From positions 3,660,501 to 3,724,500 of the forward strand of contig NZ_CP023701.1 of NCBI RefSeq assembly GCF_008704535.1: a stretch of DNA of 64,000 nt. Reading direction: 5' to 3'. Under the pieces are notes generated by a model. The model was not told the DNA's origin. It ran no database searches and worked only from the letters and a program-made list of their open reading frames with translations. The translations under genes were made by a program, and so were the position numbers. Every line of letters starts with the position of its first letter. Position 1 is the stretch's first letter. Positions 25,777 through 33,386 of this stretch are shown one piece after another. The stretch comes from Streptomyces subrutilus (GTDB lineage: Bacteria > Actinomycetota > Actinomycetes > Streptomycetales > Streptomycetaceae).

Positions 25777-26139
25777 ATGACAGCGGATGACGGGCTCGGC
25801 GGCCGGCTCGACGACGACGACTACCCCGCCTACACGATGGGCCGGGCGGCCGAGATGCTCGGCACCACCCCCGGTTTCCTGCGGGCCATCGGCGAGGCCC
25901 GCCTGATCACCCCGCTGCGCTCCGAGGGCGGCCACCGCCGCTACTCGCGCTACCAGCTGCGCATCGCGGCCCGCGCCCGCGAACTCGTCGACCAGGGCAC
26001 TCCCGTCGAAGCCGCGTGCCGCATCGTCATCCTGGAGGACCAGCTCGAAGAGGCCCAGCGGATCAACGCCGAGTACCGCCGCGCCGCCGGGCGCCCGGAC
26101 CGGGGCGGGGGCGCCGAGGGCCGGGGCTCCGACGGCTAG
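25777..26139 (+). CDS. MerR-like helix-turn-helix regulator (paralogue 1)
   Basis: A 120-aa protein with an N-terminal acidic tag (LDDDDYPAYTMGRAAEMLG), then a MerR-type winged helix: TPGFLRAIGEARLITPLRSE, GGHRRYSRYQ, and a C-terminal coiled coil (ILEDQLEEAQRINAEY) for dimerisation. No effector domain follows, so it is a minimal MerR-like regulator. ATG preceded by GAAGAGG. About 85% of the core is identical to the gene at 27781. Both lie next to a csp gene, so they are likely cold/stress regulators of this region (inference). Its stop codon overlaps the stop of the convergent flavoprotein gene by two bases. Confidence 0.85.
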   Translation: MTADDGLGGRLDDDDYPAYTMGRAAEMLGTTPGFLRAIGEARLITPLRSEGGHRRYSRYQLRIAARARELVDQGTPVEAACRIVILEDQLEEAQRINAEYRRAAGRPDRGGGAEGRGSDG

Positions 26140-27506
26140 GGCTCCACGTTCTGGTTCAGGTGGAAGAGGTTGCCCGGGTCGTAGGCCCGCTTGACCTCGA
26201 CGAGCCGGTCGTAGTTGCCCTTGTAGTTGGCGCGGATCCGGTCCTGGTCGTCACCGGCCATGAAGTTGACGTAGCCGCCCTCCTCCGAGAGCGGCGCGGT
26301 CGCCGCGTAGTAGTCGCGCACCCAGGCCGTGTTGGCCTCGTTGTCCGCGGGGTCGGGCCACATGCCCGCGATGACCGTGGCGAAGGCGGCGTCCCGGTAG
26401 GCGAAGGCGGTCGCGTCCGGCGCCACCCGGTGGCAGGCGCCGTCGACGGGGTAGATGTGCACCGCCGAGTTCACGGCCGGCACCAGCGGGCCGTGCCTCA
26501 GGTGGGCCTCGATCGCGGCGTCGCTGAGCTCGGTGACGAAGTTGGCCTTCCAGTAGTGCTGGAGGCCGGGCGGGACGAGGGCGTCGAAGGCGCTGTTCAG
26601 CGCCGGGTACGGCAGCGGGCCCACCTGCTCGGCGACCACGGGCGCGAGCGCGCGCAGCGGCCGCAGCGCCCGCTCGCCCTCCTCCACCGGTCCGGCCCAG
26701 CACGCGACGATCAGCAGGAAGGGCTCGCCGTGCCGGTCCTCCGGGATGAACGGGAGGGGCGGGGCGATCTGGAAGGCCGGGAAGGCCCCCAGCTCCTGCG
26801 GCGCCCCCGCGATGAACTCGCGGTAGCCGCGCAGCACGGCGCCCGCGTCGCGGAGCTCGTAGAGGATCGGTCCGCCGTAGACGTCCCCGACCGGTGCCAG
26901 CCGGAACTCCAGCGAGGTCACCGCGCCGAAGTTGCCGCCGCCGCCGCGCAGCGCCCAGAACAGGTCCGCGTGCTCCTCCTCGCTCGCGGTGAGCCGGCGC
27001 CCGTCCGCCGTCACCACCTCGGCCGACAGCAGGTTGTCGCAGCTCAGACCCTGTCCGCGGCTGAGGTGTCCGATGCCGCCGCCGAGGGTGAGCCCGCCGA
27101 CTCCGGTGGTGGAGATGATCCCGCCGGTGGTCGCCAGACCGTACGGGTGGGTCGCCGCGTCGAAACCGCCCCAGGTCGCCCCGCCCCCGGCGCGCGCCGT
27201 GCGGCGCGCGGGGTCGACGTCGACGGTGCGCAGCGCGGTCAGGTCGGCGACGACGCCGCCGTCACAGGTTCCGAAGCCGGGCACGCTGTGGCCGCCGCCG
27301 CGGACGGCCAGGTCCAGCTCGTTCTCCCGGGCGAAGTCCACCGCGGCCGCCACGTCGCCCGCGGTGGCGCAGCGCACGACGAGGGCCGGCCTCCTGTCGA
27401 TCATGGCGTTGTAGACCGTGCGCGCCGCGTCGTAGTCCCCGTCCCCGGGGGTGACGACCTCGCCGCTCACCCGTTCGCGCAACTGGTCGGTCGAGAGCCT
27501 GCTCAT
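26136..27506 (-). CDS. FAD-binding oxidoreductase, berberine-bridge (BBE/PCMH) type
   Basis: A 456-aa flavoenzyme. The PCMH FAD domain has AVRGGGHSVPGFGTCDGG, where the His is the usual 8-alpha covalent FAD ligand. GQGLSCDNLLSAEVVTADG contains a Cys at the place where bicovalent members attach the 6-position; bicovalent binding is therefore possible. GGGGNFGAVTSLEF follows. The BBE tail AYDPGNLFHLNQNV closes the protein. Such enzymes oxidise alcohols, sugars or secondary metabolites with O2. There is no signal peptide. ATG 27506 is chosen because GGAG lies eight bases upstream; ATG 27512 is too close to it. It stands between two MerR-like paralogues; the substrate is unknown. Confidence 0.88.
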   Translation of the reverse strand: MSRLSTDQLRERVSGEVVTPGDGDYDAARTVYNAMIDRRPALVVRCATAGDVAAAVDFARENELDLAVRGGGHSVPGFGTCDGGVVADLTALRTVDVDPARRTARAGGGATWGGFDAATHPYGLATTGGIISTTGVGGLTLGGGIGHLSRGQGLSCDNLLSAEVVTADGRRLTASEEEHADLFWALRGGGGNFGAVTSLEFRLAPVGDVYGGPILYELRDAGAVLRGYREFIAGAPQELGAFPAFQIAPPLPFIPEDRHGEPFLLIVACWAGPVEEGERALRPLRALAPVVAEQVGPLPYPALNSAFDALVPPGLQHYWKANFVTELSDAAIEAHLRHGPLVPAVNSAVHIYPVDGACHRVAPDATAFAYRDAAFATVIAGMWPDPADNEANTAWVRDYYAATAPLSEEGGYVNFMAGDDQDRIRANYKGNYDRLVEVKRAYDPGNLFHLNQNVEP

Positions 27507-27744
27507 GGCCATCGCTCCTCGGCGCCCGTACGCGCACCGGCCGGGCCGGCCGGGGGGACCGGGCCTGCTCTTCACGCTACGCCGATGACGCGGGACCGGG
27601 GAGCGGGGAGCGGCGGCGGGGAATTCCTCCCGGCTCGCCGCGGCCGGTCCGAACGGAAATCGAGACCGGCCATCCGGCGGAAAACAATCCGACCGGCGAA
27701 GAAGTTGCCGCGCTCCTCCGGAAGAAAAGCTGCGATGGCGAGAG

Positions 27745-27780
27745 TAGACATGCCCGGGCATCGGCGTTAGCGTCTCTCGG
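27745..27780 (+). promoter_or_regulatory. leaderless promoter with 12-bp palindrome in the spacer
   Basis: TAGACA (27745-27750), a 17-base spacer, TAGCGT (27768-27773), then seven bases to the GTG start of the MerR-like gene. Transcription would begin at the start codon, and no SD is present. ATGCCCGGGCAT (27750-27761), a perfect palindrome, lies in the spacer, the usual place of MerR-family operators. Autoregulation is likely but inferred. Confidence 0.6.
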
Positions 27781-28107
27781 GTGACCTCTGAGAAGTCCCC
27801 GCTCGCCGGCAGTCTCGACGACGACGACTACCCCGCCTACACGATGGGCCGGGCAGCGGAGATGCTCGGTACCACCCCCGCCTTCCTCCGCACCCTGGGC
27901 GAGGCCCGTCTCATCACCCCGCTCCGCTCCTCCGGCGGCCACCGCCGCTATTCCCGCTACCAGTTGCGCATCGCGGCCCGGGCCAGGGAGCTCGTCGACG
28001 GCGGTACGCCGGTCGAGGCGGCCTGCCGGATCATCGCGTTGGAGGACCAGCTGGAGGAGGCGCTCCGGCTGAACGAGGAGATGACCCGCCACCGCGCCGG
28101 CTCCTGA
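27781..28107 (+). CDS. MerR-like helix-turn-helix regulator (paralogue 2)
   Basis: A 108-aa close paralogue of the gene at 25777: same DDDDYPAYTMGRAAEMLGTT start of the core, wing SGGHRRYSRYQ and coiled coil LEDQLEEALRLNEEM. It has no effector domain. GTG start with no SD but an excellent leaderless promoter. The palindrome between -35 and -10 suggests it binds its own promoter. It is 349 bases upstream of csp copy 3. The csp-merR pair therefore occurs twice in mirrored order around the flavoprotein. Confidence 0.85.
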   Translation: MTSEKSPLAGSLDDDDYPAYTMGRAAEMLGTTPAFLRTLGEARLITPLRSSGGHRRYSRYQLRIAARARELVDGGTPVEAACRIIALEDQLEEALRLNEEMTRHRAGS

Positions 28108-28283
28108 GGCGGCCGGTGCCGTTCGTATGACTTCGAGGTTCGGATACCTGTTCTTGCAGGTACAGAATTTCGAATGACCCCCGAAGACATTTCCTGAACC
28201 CACCCCGATCGCGCTGTCCCGCGCCGAGTGATGCGACAGGCCCGGCGAAGTAAATCTTCCGCGGTCCGCGGCGACCCCTGTGC

Positions 28284-28455
28284 TACTGTGCTGTCAGTTG
28301 CAGTTGTGGTTCCCAAAAAAACTTACAAGTGCTCTCACCGGTTTTTTCGGCGGGCGCACTTTTTCTTTACCGGATTTTTCCGGCGGGGCAATCATCGCGG
28401 CGACTCCGGTTTTCGCACAGTGCGATTCCGGGCATTGCCCCAAAGGAGAATTCAT
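28284..28455 (+). promoter_or_regulatory. csp promoter and structured leader, copy 2 (possible attenuator)
   Basis: TGCTACTGT ends at 28289, again exactly 166 bases before the ATG. GTTGCAGTTGTGGTTCCCAA follows, then AAGTGC (28327-28332) pairing with GCACTT (28356-28361) and a long T-run. Hairpin 2 is at 28406-28431 (CCGG...CGCAC/GTGCG...CCGG). The block CCGGGCATTGCCCCAAAGGA leads into the SD. Stems are kept while inner bases differ from the leader at 23885, including changed pairs, which argues for selected RNA structure. Confidence 0.7.
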
Positions 28456-28659
28456 ATGGCATCTGGCACCGTGAAGTGGTTCAACGCGGAAAAGGGCTTC
28501 GGCTTCATCGAGCAGGAGGGCGGCGGCGCTGACGTCTTCGCCCACTACTCGAACATCGCCGCCTCCGGCTTCCGTGAGCTTCAGGAAGGCCAGAAGGTTA
28601 CCTTCGATGTCACGCAGGGCCAGAAGGGCCCGCAGGCCGAGAACATCGTTCCCGCCTGA
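28456..28659 (+). CDS. cold shock protein, CspA family (copy 3)
   Basis: A 67-aa cold-shock domain with KGFGFI and VFAHY nucleic-acid-binding motifs. The start has AAAGGAGA upstream. It is nearly the same protein as copy 1 at 24057, and the leaders are also homologous, so a duplication of the complete promoter-leader-gene unit is likely. It is directly upstream of a DEAD-box helicase, the classic cold-shock partner, but separated by a strong 16-bp terminator and a ~310-base gap. Confidence 0.97.
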   Translation: MASGTVKWFNAEKGFGFIEQEGGGADVFAHYSNIAASGFRELQEGQKVTFDVTQGQKGPQAENIVPA

Positions 28660-28676
28660 CGCTGACGCGTACACGC

Positions 28677-28712
28677 AGCTGGGGCCCGCACCTTGGGGTG
28701 CGGGCCCCAGCT
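28677..28712 (+). terminator. 16-bp perfect terminator stem-loop after csp copy 3
   Basis: AGCTGGGGCCCGCACC (28677-28692) pairs exactly with 28697-28712, loop TTGG. It isolates the csp gene from the helicase gene downstream. Confidence 0.85.
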
Positions 28713-28990
28713 CGTTGCTTTTCCCCTCCCGTGCCCTGCCGGTTCCCACCGGCCCGCACGGCGGCGGGTGACGGCGCCTCCGGCAGCCGGCCCGCCTCAC
28801 CGTCCGGCCGGGCGGCCGCCCTTCCCACCGGGCACCGCCTCGCCCACCGCCCCGCCGACCGCCCGCCGTTTCCGGCAGGCCGGTGCGCAGCGCGGCACGC
28901 ACTCCGCAGCAGACCGTCCCCGTGTGCGCACGGCACGGCTCTGCCCCGTCTTTTCTTCGGCTCGTTCTGGCGAATCCCCTTCCGGGAATT
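28713..28990. other. leader/promoter region upstream of the DEAD-box helicase
   Basis: Between the csp terminator and the helicase start there are about 310 bases without a credible gene. It is GC-rich with Pro/Arg-type low complexity in every frame. A promoter for the helicase must be here, but I cannot place it. Confidence 0.3.
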
Positions 28991-29013
28991 CCTCGATACG
29001 CGCCGCATCGAGG
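28991..29013 (+). promoter_or_regulatory. hairpin overlapping the helicase ribosome-binding site
   Basis: CCTCGAT (28991-28997) is complementary to ATCGAGG (29007-29013), which runs into the SD sequence GGAAGG. When folded, the start of the SD is paired. This could limit translation until the hairpin is opened; it is small and could be chance. Confidence 0.4.
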
Positions 29014-29023
29014 AAGGTTCTGC

Positions 29024-30583
29024 ATGAACCGCACCACTCGCACGAACGACCGATCCTCCGCCCGCGGCCGCACCGGCGGCTCCGGCTCCTCCGGGGGCTC
29101 GGCCTCGTACGGCGGCTCCTCCGGGGGCTCGTACGGCGGCTCCTCCGCCCGCGGCAGCCGCTTCGGCTCGCCCGCGTCCGGCCGCTCCGGCGGGCCGGCC
29201 CGCTCCGGCGGCTCCGGCCGCTCCGGATACGGCGGACGTCGCCCGGCCGCCGTGCAGGGCGAGTTCGCGCTGCCGAAGACGATCACGCCGGCGCTGCCCG
29301 CGGCCCTGGCCTTCGCCGATCTCGACATGCCCGAGCAGCTGCTCGCCGCCCTCACCGCGCAGGGCGTGAGCGTCCCCTTCCCGATCCAGGGCGCCACCCT
29401 GCCCAACACGCTCGCGGGCCGCGACGTGCTCGGCCGCGGCCGCACCGGCTCCGGCAAGACGCTCGCCTTCGGCCTGGCCCTGCTGGCCCGCACCGCCGGC
29501 CAGCGCGCCGAGCCGCGCCAGCCGCTCTCGCTGATCCTCGTCCCCACCCGCGAGCTCGCCCAGCAGGTCACCGACGCCCTGACCCCCTACGCCCGCTCGG
29601 TCAAGCTCCGCCTGGCCACGGTCGTCGGCGGCATGCCCATCGGCCGCCAGGCCACCGCGCTGCGCGGCGGCGCCGAGGTCGTCGTGGCGACGCCCGGCCG
29701 GCTCAAGGACCTCATCGACCGCGGCGACTGCCGGCTGAACCAGGTCGCCATCACCGTCCTCGACGAAGCCGACCAGATGGCCGACATGGGCTTCATGCCG
29801 CAGGTCACCGCACTCCTCGACCAGGTGCGCCCCGAAGGCCAGCGGATGCTGTTCTCCGCGACCCTGGACCGCAACGTCGACCTGCTGGTCCGCCGCTACC
29901 TGACCGACCCCGTCGTCCACTCCGTCGACCCCTCGGCCGGCGCGGTGACCACGATGGAGCACCACGTGCTGCACGTCCACGGCTCCGACAAGCAGGCCAC
30001 GACCACGGAGATCGCCGCCCGCGACGGCCGCGTCATCATGTTCCTGGACACCAAGCACGCCGTCGACCGGCTCACCCAGGACCTCCTCAACAGCGGCGTG
30101 CGGGCCGCGGCCCTGCACGGCGGCAAGTCCCAGCCCCAGCGCACCCGCACCCTGGCCCAGTTCAAGACCGGCCACGTCACCGTGCTCGTCGCCACGAACG
30201 TCGCCGCCCGCGGCATCCACGTCGACAACCTCGACCTCGTGGTGAACGTGGACCCGCCCACCGACCACAAGGACTACCTGCACCGCGGCGGACGCACCGC
30301 CCGCGCCGGCGAGTCCGGCAGCGTCGTCACCCTGGTCACCCCCAACCAGCGCCGCGACATGACCCGCCTGATGGCCGCCGCGGGCATCGTCCCGCAGACC
30401 ACCCAGGTCCGCTCCGGCGAAGCCGAGCTCCAGCGCATCACGGGTGCGCAGGCCCCCTCCGGCGTCCCCGTCACCATCACCGCACCGGTCTCGGACCGCC
30501 CGCGGCGCAGCTCCGCCTCCTCGCGCGGGCGGCGCAGCCGTCCGGCGCAGGAGCGCCGCCGCTCCCAGGGCCTCGCCGCCTGA
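29024..30583 (+). CDS. DEAD-box RNA helicase
   Basis: A 519-aa RNA helicase. Residues 1-80 are a Gly/Ser/Arg low-complexity RNA-binding region. The two RecA domains carry the Q motif (PFPIQGATLPN), motif I GRTGSGKT, PTRELAQQ, TPGRL, motif II VLDEADQM, SAT, and motif VI HRGGRTARAG. The C-terminal 60 residues are Arg/Ser-rich. It unwinds structured RNA at low temperature and assists ribosome biogenesis or decay. ATG after GGAAGG. The next genes (SCO5918-family and GvpU-like) follow on the same strand, with a hairpin in the 133-base gap. Confidence 0.93.
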   Translation: MNRTTRTNDRSSARGRTGGSGSSGGSASYGGSSGGSYGGSSARGSRFGSPASGRSGGPARSGGSGRSGYGGRRPAAVQGEFALPKTITPALPAALAFADLDMPEQLLAALTAQGVSVPFPIQGATLPNTLAGRDVLGRGRTGSGKTLAFGLALLARTAGQRAEPRQPLSLILVPTRELAQQVTDALTPYARSVKLRLATVVGGMPIGRQATALRGGAEVVVATPGRLKDLIDRGDCRLNQVAITVLDEADQMADMGFMPQVTALLDQVRPEGQRMLFSATLDRNVDLLVRRYLTDPVVHSVDPSAGAVTTMEHHVLHVHGSDKQATTTEIAARDGRVIMFLDTKHAVDRLTQDLLNSGVRAAALHGGKSQPQRTRTLAQFKTGHVTVLVATNVAARGIHVDNLDLVVNVDPPTDHKDYLHRGGRTARAGESGSVVTLVTPNQRRDMTRLMAAAGIVPQTTQVRSGEAELQRITGAQAPSGVPVTITAPVSDRPRRSSASSRGRRSRPAQERRRSQGLAA

Positions 30584-30603
30584 CCGGGGGTCCGGCCGCC
30601 CGT

Positions 30604-30630
30604 CCGGCCGGGGGTCCCGCCCCCGGCCGG
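30604..30630 (+). terminator. stem-loop after the helicase gene
   Basis: CCGGCCGGGGG pairs with CCCCCGGCCGG (11 bp) around TCCCG, about 20 bases after the stop codon. Confidence 0.6.
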
Positions 30631-30716
30631 GCGCACCGCCGCTCCCCCGTACGCCCGGGGCCGCGCCCCGGCGTCCGCGTCCGCTCCCGCACGTCCCGTC
30701 CAGTCTGTGAGGCATC

Positions 30717-31025
30717 ATGCGCTTCGTCATCGCCCGATACCCCTTCGACCTCGAGAAGAGCGAGGTCGAGCAGTCGATGAAGGGCGTCAAGCCCGAGCCG
30801 ATCACGGGAGCGTCCGTGATCATCAGCCGCCGCTCGTACCCCGTCAAGCAGGTCGGCGAGGTCATCACCCGCCAGGACCGGCGCGACTTCACCGCCGCCG
30901 AGGTCACCCGGGCGCTGACCCGGCTCGGTTTCACCTGCCGCGACGTCAGCGCCCCCGTACCGGTGCGCGCCCTGACCCCGCTGCAGGAGGCCTCGGCGCT
31001 GCTGGGGAGCCCGGCCGGCGCGTGA
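30717..31025 (+). CDS. SCO5918-family protein
   Basis: A 102-aa soluble protein (MRFVIARYPFDLEKSEVEQS..., GASVIISRRSYPVKQVGEVI, RQDRRDFTAAEVTRAL, LGFTCRD). I recognise it as the small conserved SCO5918 family, which accompanies DEAD-box helicase and csp genes in streptomycetes. Its biochemical role is unknown; the mix of basic and acidic surface segments would suit RNA or ribosome binding. The start ATG has GTGAGG upstream. Its place right after the helicase and before the GvpU-like gene suggests a cold-adaptation operon. Confidence 0.75.
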   Translation: MRFVIARYPFDLEKSEVEQSMKGVKPEPITGASVIISRRSYPVKQVGEVITRQDRRDFTAAEVTRALTRLGFTCRDVSAPVPVRALTPLQEASALLGSPAGA

Positions 31026-31047
31026 GCGCTTGCTAGAGTCGCTGCCC

Positions 31048-31431
31048 ATGTCGATCCCTGATGACCTGCTCGTCGATATCGCCGCCATGGTCGAGTCGGA
31101 GCAAACAAATCAGATGTCCCTGACCGTCGTGGTCGGCGGCGCCGTCCTCACCGGCCGCCTGGCGCCCGAGGGCGTCTGGCGCCAGCGCGTGGCCGAGGTC
31201 CTGCGGGACTCGGACCAACTGGGCCCGTTCGCCGACGTCTTCGGCTCCGCCGCGCGGTCCGCGGCCCCGTCCGCTCCCGCGGACCGGGCCGCTCCGTCGC
31301 ACCTGCACTTCCACGTGGCGCGGATCCTCCAGGGCACCCTGGGCATCCCGGAGACCGGCGGAATGTACCGGATCGCGCTGGCGGACGTCAGCGCCTGGAC
31401 CGTCGGGGACTTCAGCTACTCCGACAAGTGA
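31048..31431 (+). CDS. GvpU-like small protein
   Basis: A 127-aa protein. NQMSLTVVVGGAVLTGRLAP, the acidic helix VLRDSDQLGPFADVFG, HLHFHVARI and the end RIALADVSAWTVGDFS align by eye with the gas-vesicle accessory protein GvpU (VNGAVISG, HFIHLKN, GKIAEVDGFFLG). No other gas vesicle gene is in the window, so the name describes the fold family, not a gas-vesicle role. TAGAGT at 31034-31039 lies eight bases before the ATG, and no SD is visible, so the transcript may be almost leaderless. It may thus be expressed separately from the SCO5918-family gene. Confidence 0.6.
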   Translation: MSIPDDLLVDIAAMVESEQTNQMSLTVVVGGAVLTGRLAPEGVWRQRVAEVLRDSDQLGPFADVFGSAARSAAPSAPADRAAPSHLHFHVARILQGTLGIPETGGMYRIALADVSAWTVGDFSYSDK

Positions 31432-31579
31432 CCCGCCCGCGCGGCGCCCCGCTCCGGCGGGCGCTGCCGGTCCGAGCCCTTCCCGAGCCCCGCCACGGCC
31501 CCCGCCGTGGCCCCCGGGAGGGGCTCTGCCGTTCTCCGTCTGCCGTTCTCCGACCTGATACTCGGGTGACTCTTGGGTA

Positions 31580-31605
31580 GGGTATGGGTGAGTACGAGGG
31601 GGTAT
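31580..31605 (+). promoter_or_regulatory. candidate alternative-sigma (SigB/SigF-type) promoter motifs
   Basis: GGGTAT occurs twice, at 31580-31585 and 31600-31605, about 70-90 bases upstream of the sigma-factor start. GTAT lies 14 bases before the second. Streptomyces SigB-like promoters use GnnT-N14-16-GGGTA(T/C), so the sigma gene may be controlled by itself or a relative. Confidence 0.5.
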
Positions 31606-31671
31606 ATCCCTTTCGAAACGCGACACCGCGCTCCGGGCACCCCGGAGCCCACCGTCGGGAGGCGCAGCGCC

Positions 31672-32535
31672 ATGAACCGTACGGAATTGACGGACGTCGC
31701 CACCGACGAGGCCCGGGCCCTGTCCGTGGCCCTCTTCCAGCGCCTGTCCCTGCTGGAGCAGGGCGGCGCGGAGTACTCCTACGTCCGCAACACCCTCGTC
31801 GAGCTCAACCTCAGCCTGGTCAAGTACGCCGCCCGCCGCTTCCGCGGCCGCAGCGAGCCGATGGAGGACATCGTCCAGGTCGGCACGATCGGCCTGATCA
31901 AGGCGATCAACCGGTTCGACCCCGCGCGCGGCGTCGAATTCGCCTCCTTCGCGATGCCGACGATCAGCGGCGAGATCAAGCGGTTCTTCCGGGACACCAG
32001 CTGGGCGGTGAAGGTGCCGCGCCGGCTCCAGGAGCTGCGGATCGACACCGCCAAGGCCCACGACGCGCTGGAGCAGGACCTCGGCCGCGAGCCGACCGAC
32101 ACCGAGCTCGCCGGGCGGCTGCACGTGACGGCCGAGGAGCTCGCCGAGGGCCGCAAGGCCGCGCACGCGTACTCCGCGCGCTCCCTCGACGCCCCGGCCC
32201 AGGACGACGGCGAGCGCGACGCGCACGCCGCCCCGACCGTCCTGAGCACGGAAGAGGGCGCCTACGACCGGATCGAGTGCCTGGAGTCGCTCAAGCCGAT
32301 GCTGGCCGGGCTCCCCGAGCGGGAGCGGACGCTGCTCGCGCTGCGGTTCGGGCAGGAGCTGACGCAGGCGGAGATCGGCGACCGGCTGGGCCTGTCGCAG
32401 ATGCACGTGTCGCGGCTGCTGAACCGCACCCTGACCCGACTGCGCACCGGCCTGCTCACGGACGAGCTGCCGGAGGACGCCACCGAGGCCCCCGCGCACG
32501 CGGCCCACACGGCCCACACGGCCTCGGCGGCGTAG
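31672..32535 (+). CDS. RNA polymerase sigma factor, SigB/SigF/SigG subfamily
   Basis: A 287-aa group 3 sigma factor. Region 2 has ELNLSLVKYAARRFRGR and EDIVQVGTIGLIKAINRFDP. Region 3 has ISGEIKRFFRDTSWAVKVPRR (split: ISGEIKRFFRD, TSWAVKVPRR). Region 4 has LPERERTLLALRFGQELTQ and the HTH IGDRLGLSQMHVSRLLNRTL. The C-terminal tail is Ala/His-rich. ATG after GGGAGG with nine bases of spacing. This class governs stress and sporulation responses and is held by anti-sigma ATPases. A convergent RsbW-like ATPase gene lies just downstream, a plausible antagonist. Which named SigB-like paralogue it is cannot be said from sequence alone. Confidence 0.92.
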   Translation: MNRTELTDVATDEARALSVALFQRLSLLEQGGAEYSYVRNTLVELNLSLVKYAARRFRGRSEPMEDIVQVGTIGLIKAINRFDPARGVEFASFAMPTISGEIKRFFRDTSWAVKVPRRLQELRIDTAKAHDALEQDLGREPTDTELAGRLHVTAEELAEGRKAAHAYSARSLDAPAQDDGERDAHAAPTVLSTEEGAYDRIECLESLKPMLAGLPERERTLLALRFGQELTQAEIGDRLGLSQMHVSRLLNRTLTRLRTGLLTDELPEDATEAPAHAAHTAHTASAA

Positions 32536-32679
32536 CGGGGCGTAACGGGGCCCAGGAGCGCCCCCGCGGGGCGTACGGGGCCCATGGGAGCCCACGGGGC
32601 GTACGGGCGGCCCGAGCGGGCTACGGCGCCCCCGGCGGGCCGGACGCTCCCGGCGCTGCCGTACGGCCGGCTCCGGCCG

Positions 32680-33093
32680 TCATCCCCGGGTCCCGTCCGA
32701 CGCGATCTCCAGCCACACCGTCTTGCCGGGCCGCTCTCCCGCGAACGGCTCCGCGCCCCAGCTCCGCGCGAGGCGTTCCACCACGATCAGTCCGTGTCCG
32801 CCGGGCAGCGCCCGGTTGCCGGGCGGACGCCGGTGCGGGAGCTCGGGGCTGTCGTCGCTGAGCTCCACGCGCAGTCCGCCGGCCCCGTGCCGCAGCACCA
32901 GTTCCCGCGGCCCGCCGGCGTGCAGGCAGGCATTGGTCACCACTTCGGAGACGAGGAGCAGTACGTCCTCCACCGCCTCCGGCCCTCCGGGCCAACCCCA
33001 GTCGGCCAGCGCCAGGCGCGTGAAATCGCGGCAGCGGGCCACGACTCCGGTCGTGGCGCCCCCGAGGATCAGCCTCCGCGTCTGCTCGGCCAC
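32680..33093 (-). CDS. ATP-binding protein, HATPase_c (RsbW-like)
   Basis: A 137-aa GHKL ATPase with N-box SEVVTNACLHAGG, G1 DDSPELPHRR and G2 GGHGLIVVERLARSWG. GTG 33093 is chosen because GGGAG lies six bases upstream; the open frame extends to 33270, but the added region overlaps a tiny upstream frame and does not look like protein. It is convergent with the sigma gene. Small ATPases of this kind bind sigma factors or act with WhiJ/DUF397 proteins; no DUF397 gene is adjacent here, so an anti-sigma role is favoured but unproven. Confidence 0.82.
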   Translation of the reverse strand: MAEQTRRLILGGATTGVVARCRDFTRLALADWGWPGGPEAVEDVLLLVSEVVTNACLHAGGPRELVLRHGAGGLRVELSDDSPELPHRRPPGNRALPGGHGLIVVERLARSWGAEPFAGERPGKTVWLEIASDGTRG

Positions 33094-33128
33094 CGCTTCT
33101 CCCGTCTCCGCGCCCGTCCCGGCCGCAC

Positions 33129-33170
33129 CTACCCCCGCCACAGTCGACCAATCTCGATGCCCTGACCCAT
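33129..33170 (-). CDS. tiny upstream reading frame (13 aa), possible leader peptide
   Basis: ATG with GGAGG seven bases upstream opens MGQGIEIGRLWRG and a TAG stop, 35 bases before the ATPase start. The SD is the best in this stretch. It could be a leader peptide affecting downstream translation, or the remains of a longer frame. It has no recognised motif. Confidence 0.3.
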   Translation of the reverse strand: MGQGIEIGRLWRG

Positions 33171-33386
33171 TACACCCTCCAAGATTCCGCATCTCGAAAA
33201 CCGCGCTCCGAGATGCGGCACAGCAAGATCCGCTCGTCGAATAGGACCAAGAAGTGCGGGAGGAGCGCAATGGCCGGGGCCCGCGTCCGCGGAGCGCGGC
33301 GCGGCGGACGCGGGTTCGAGGCCCCCGACCGCCGCGCCGACCGGAGGCGGCCCCGGGTCCACATCCTGGACAACTACCCTCTTTTC

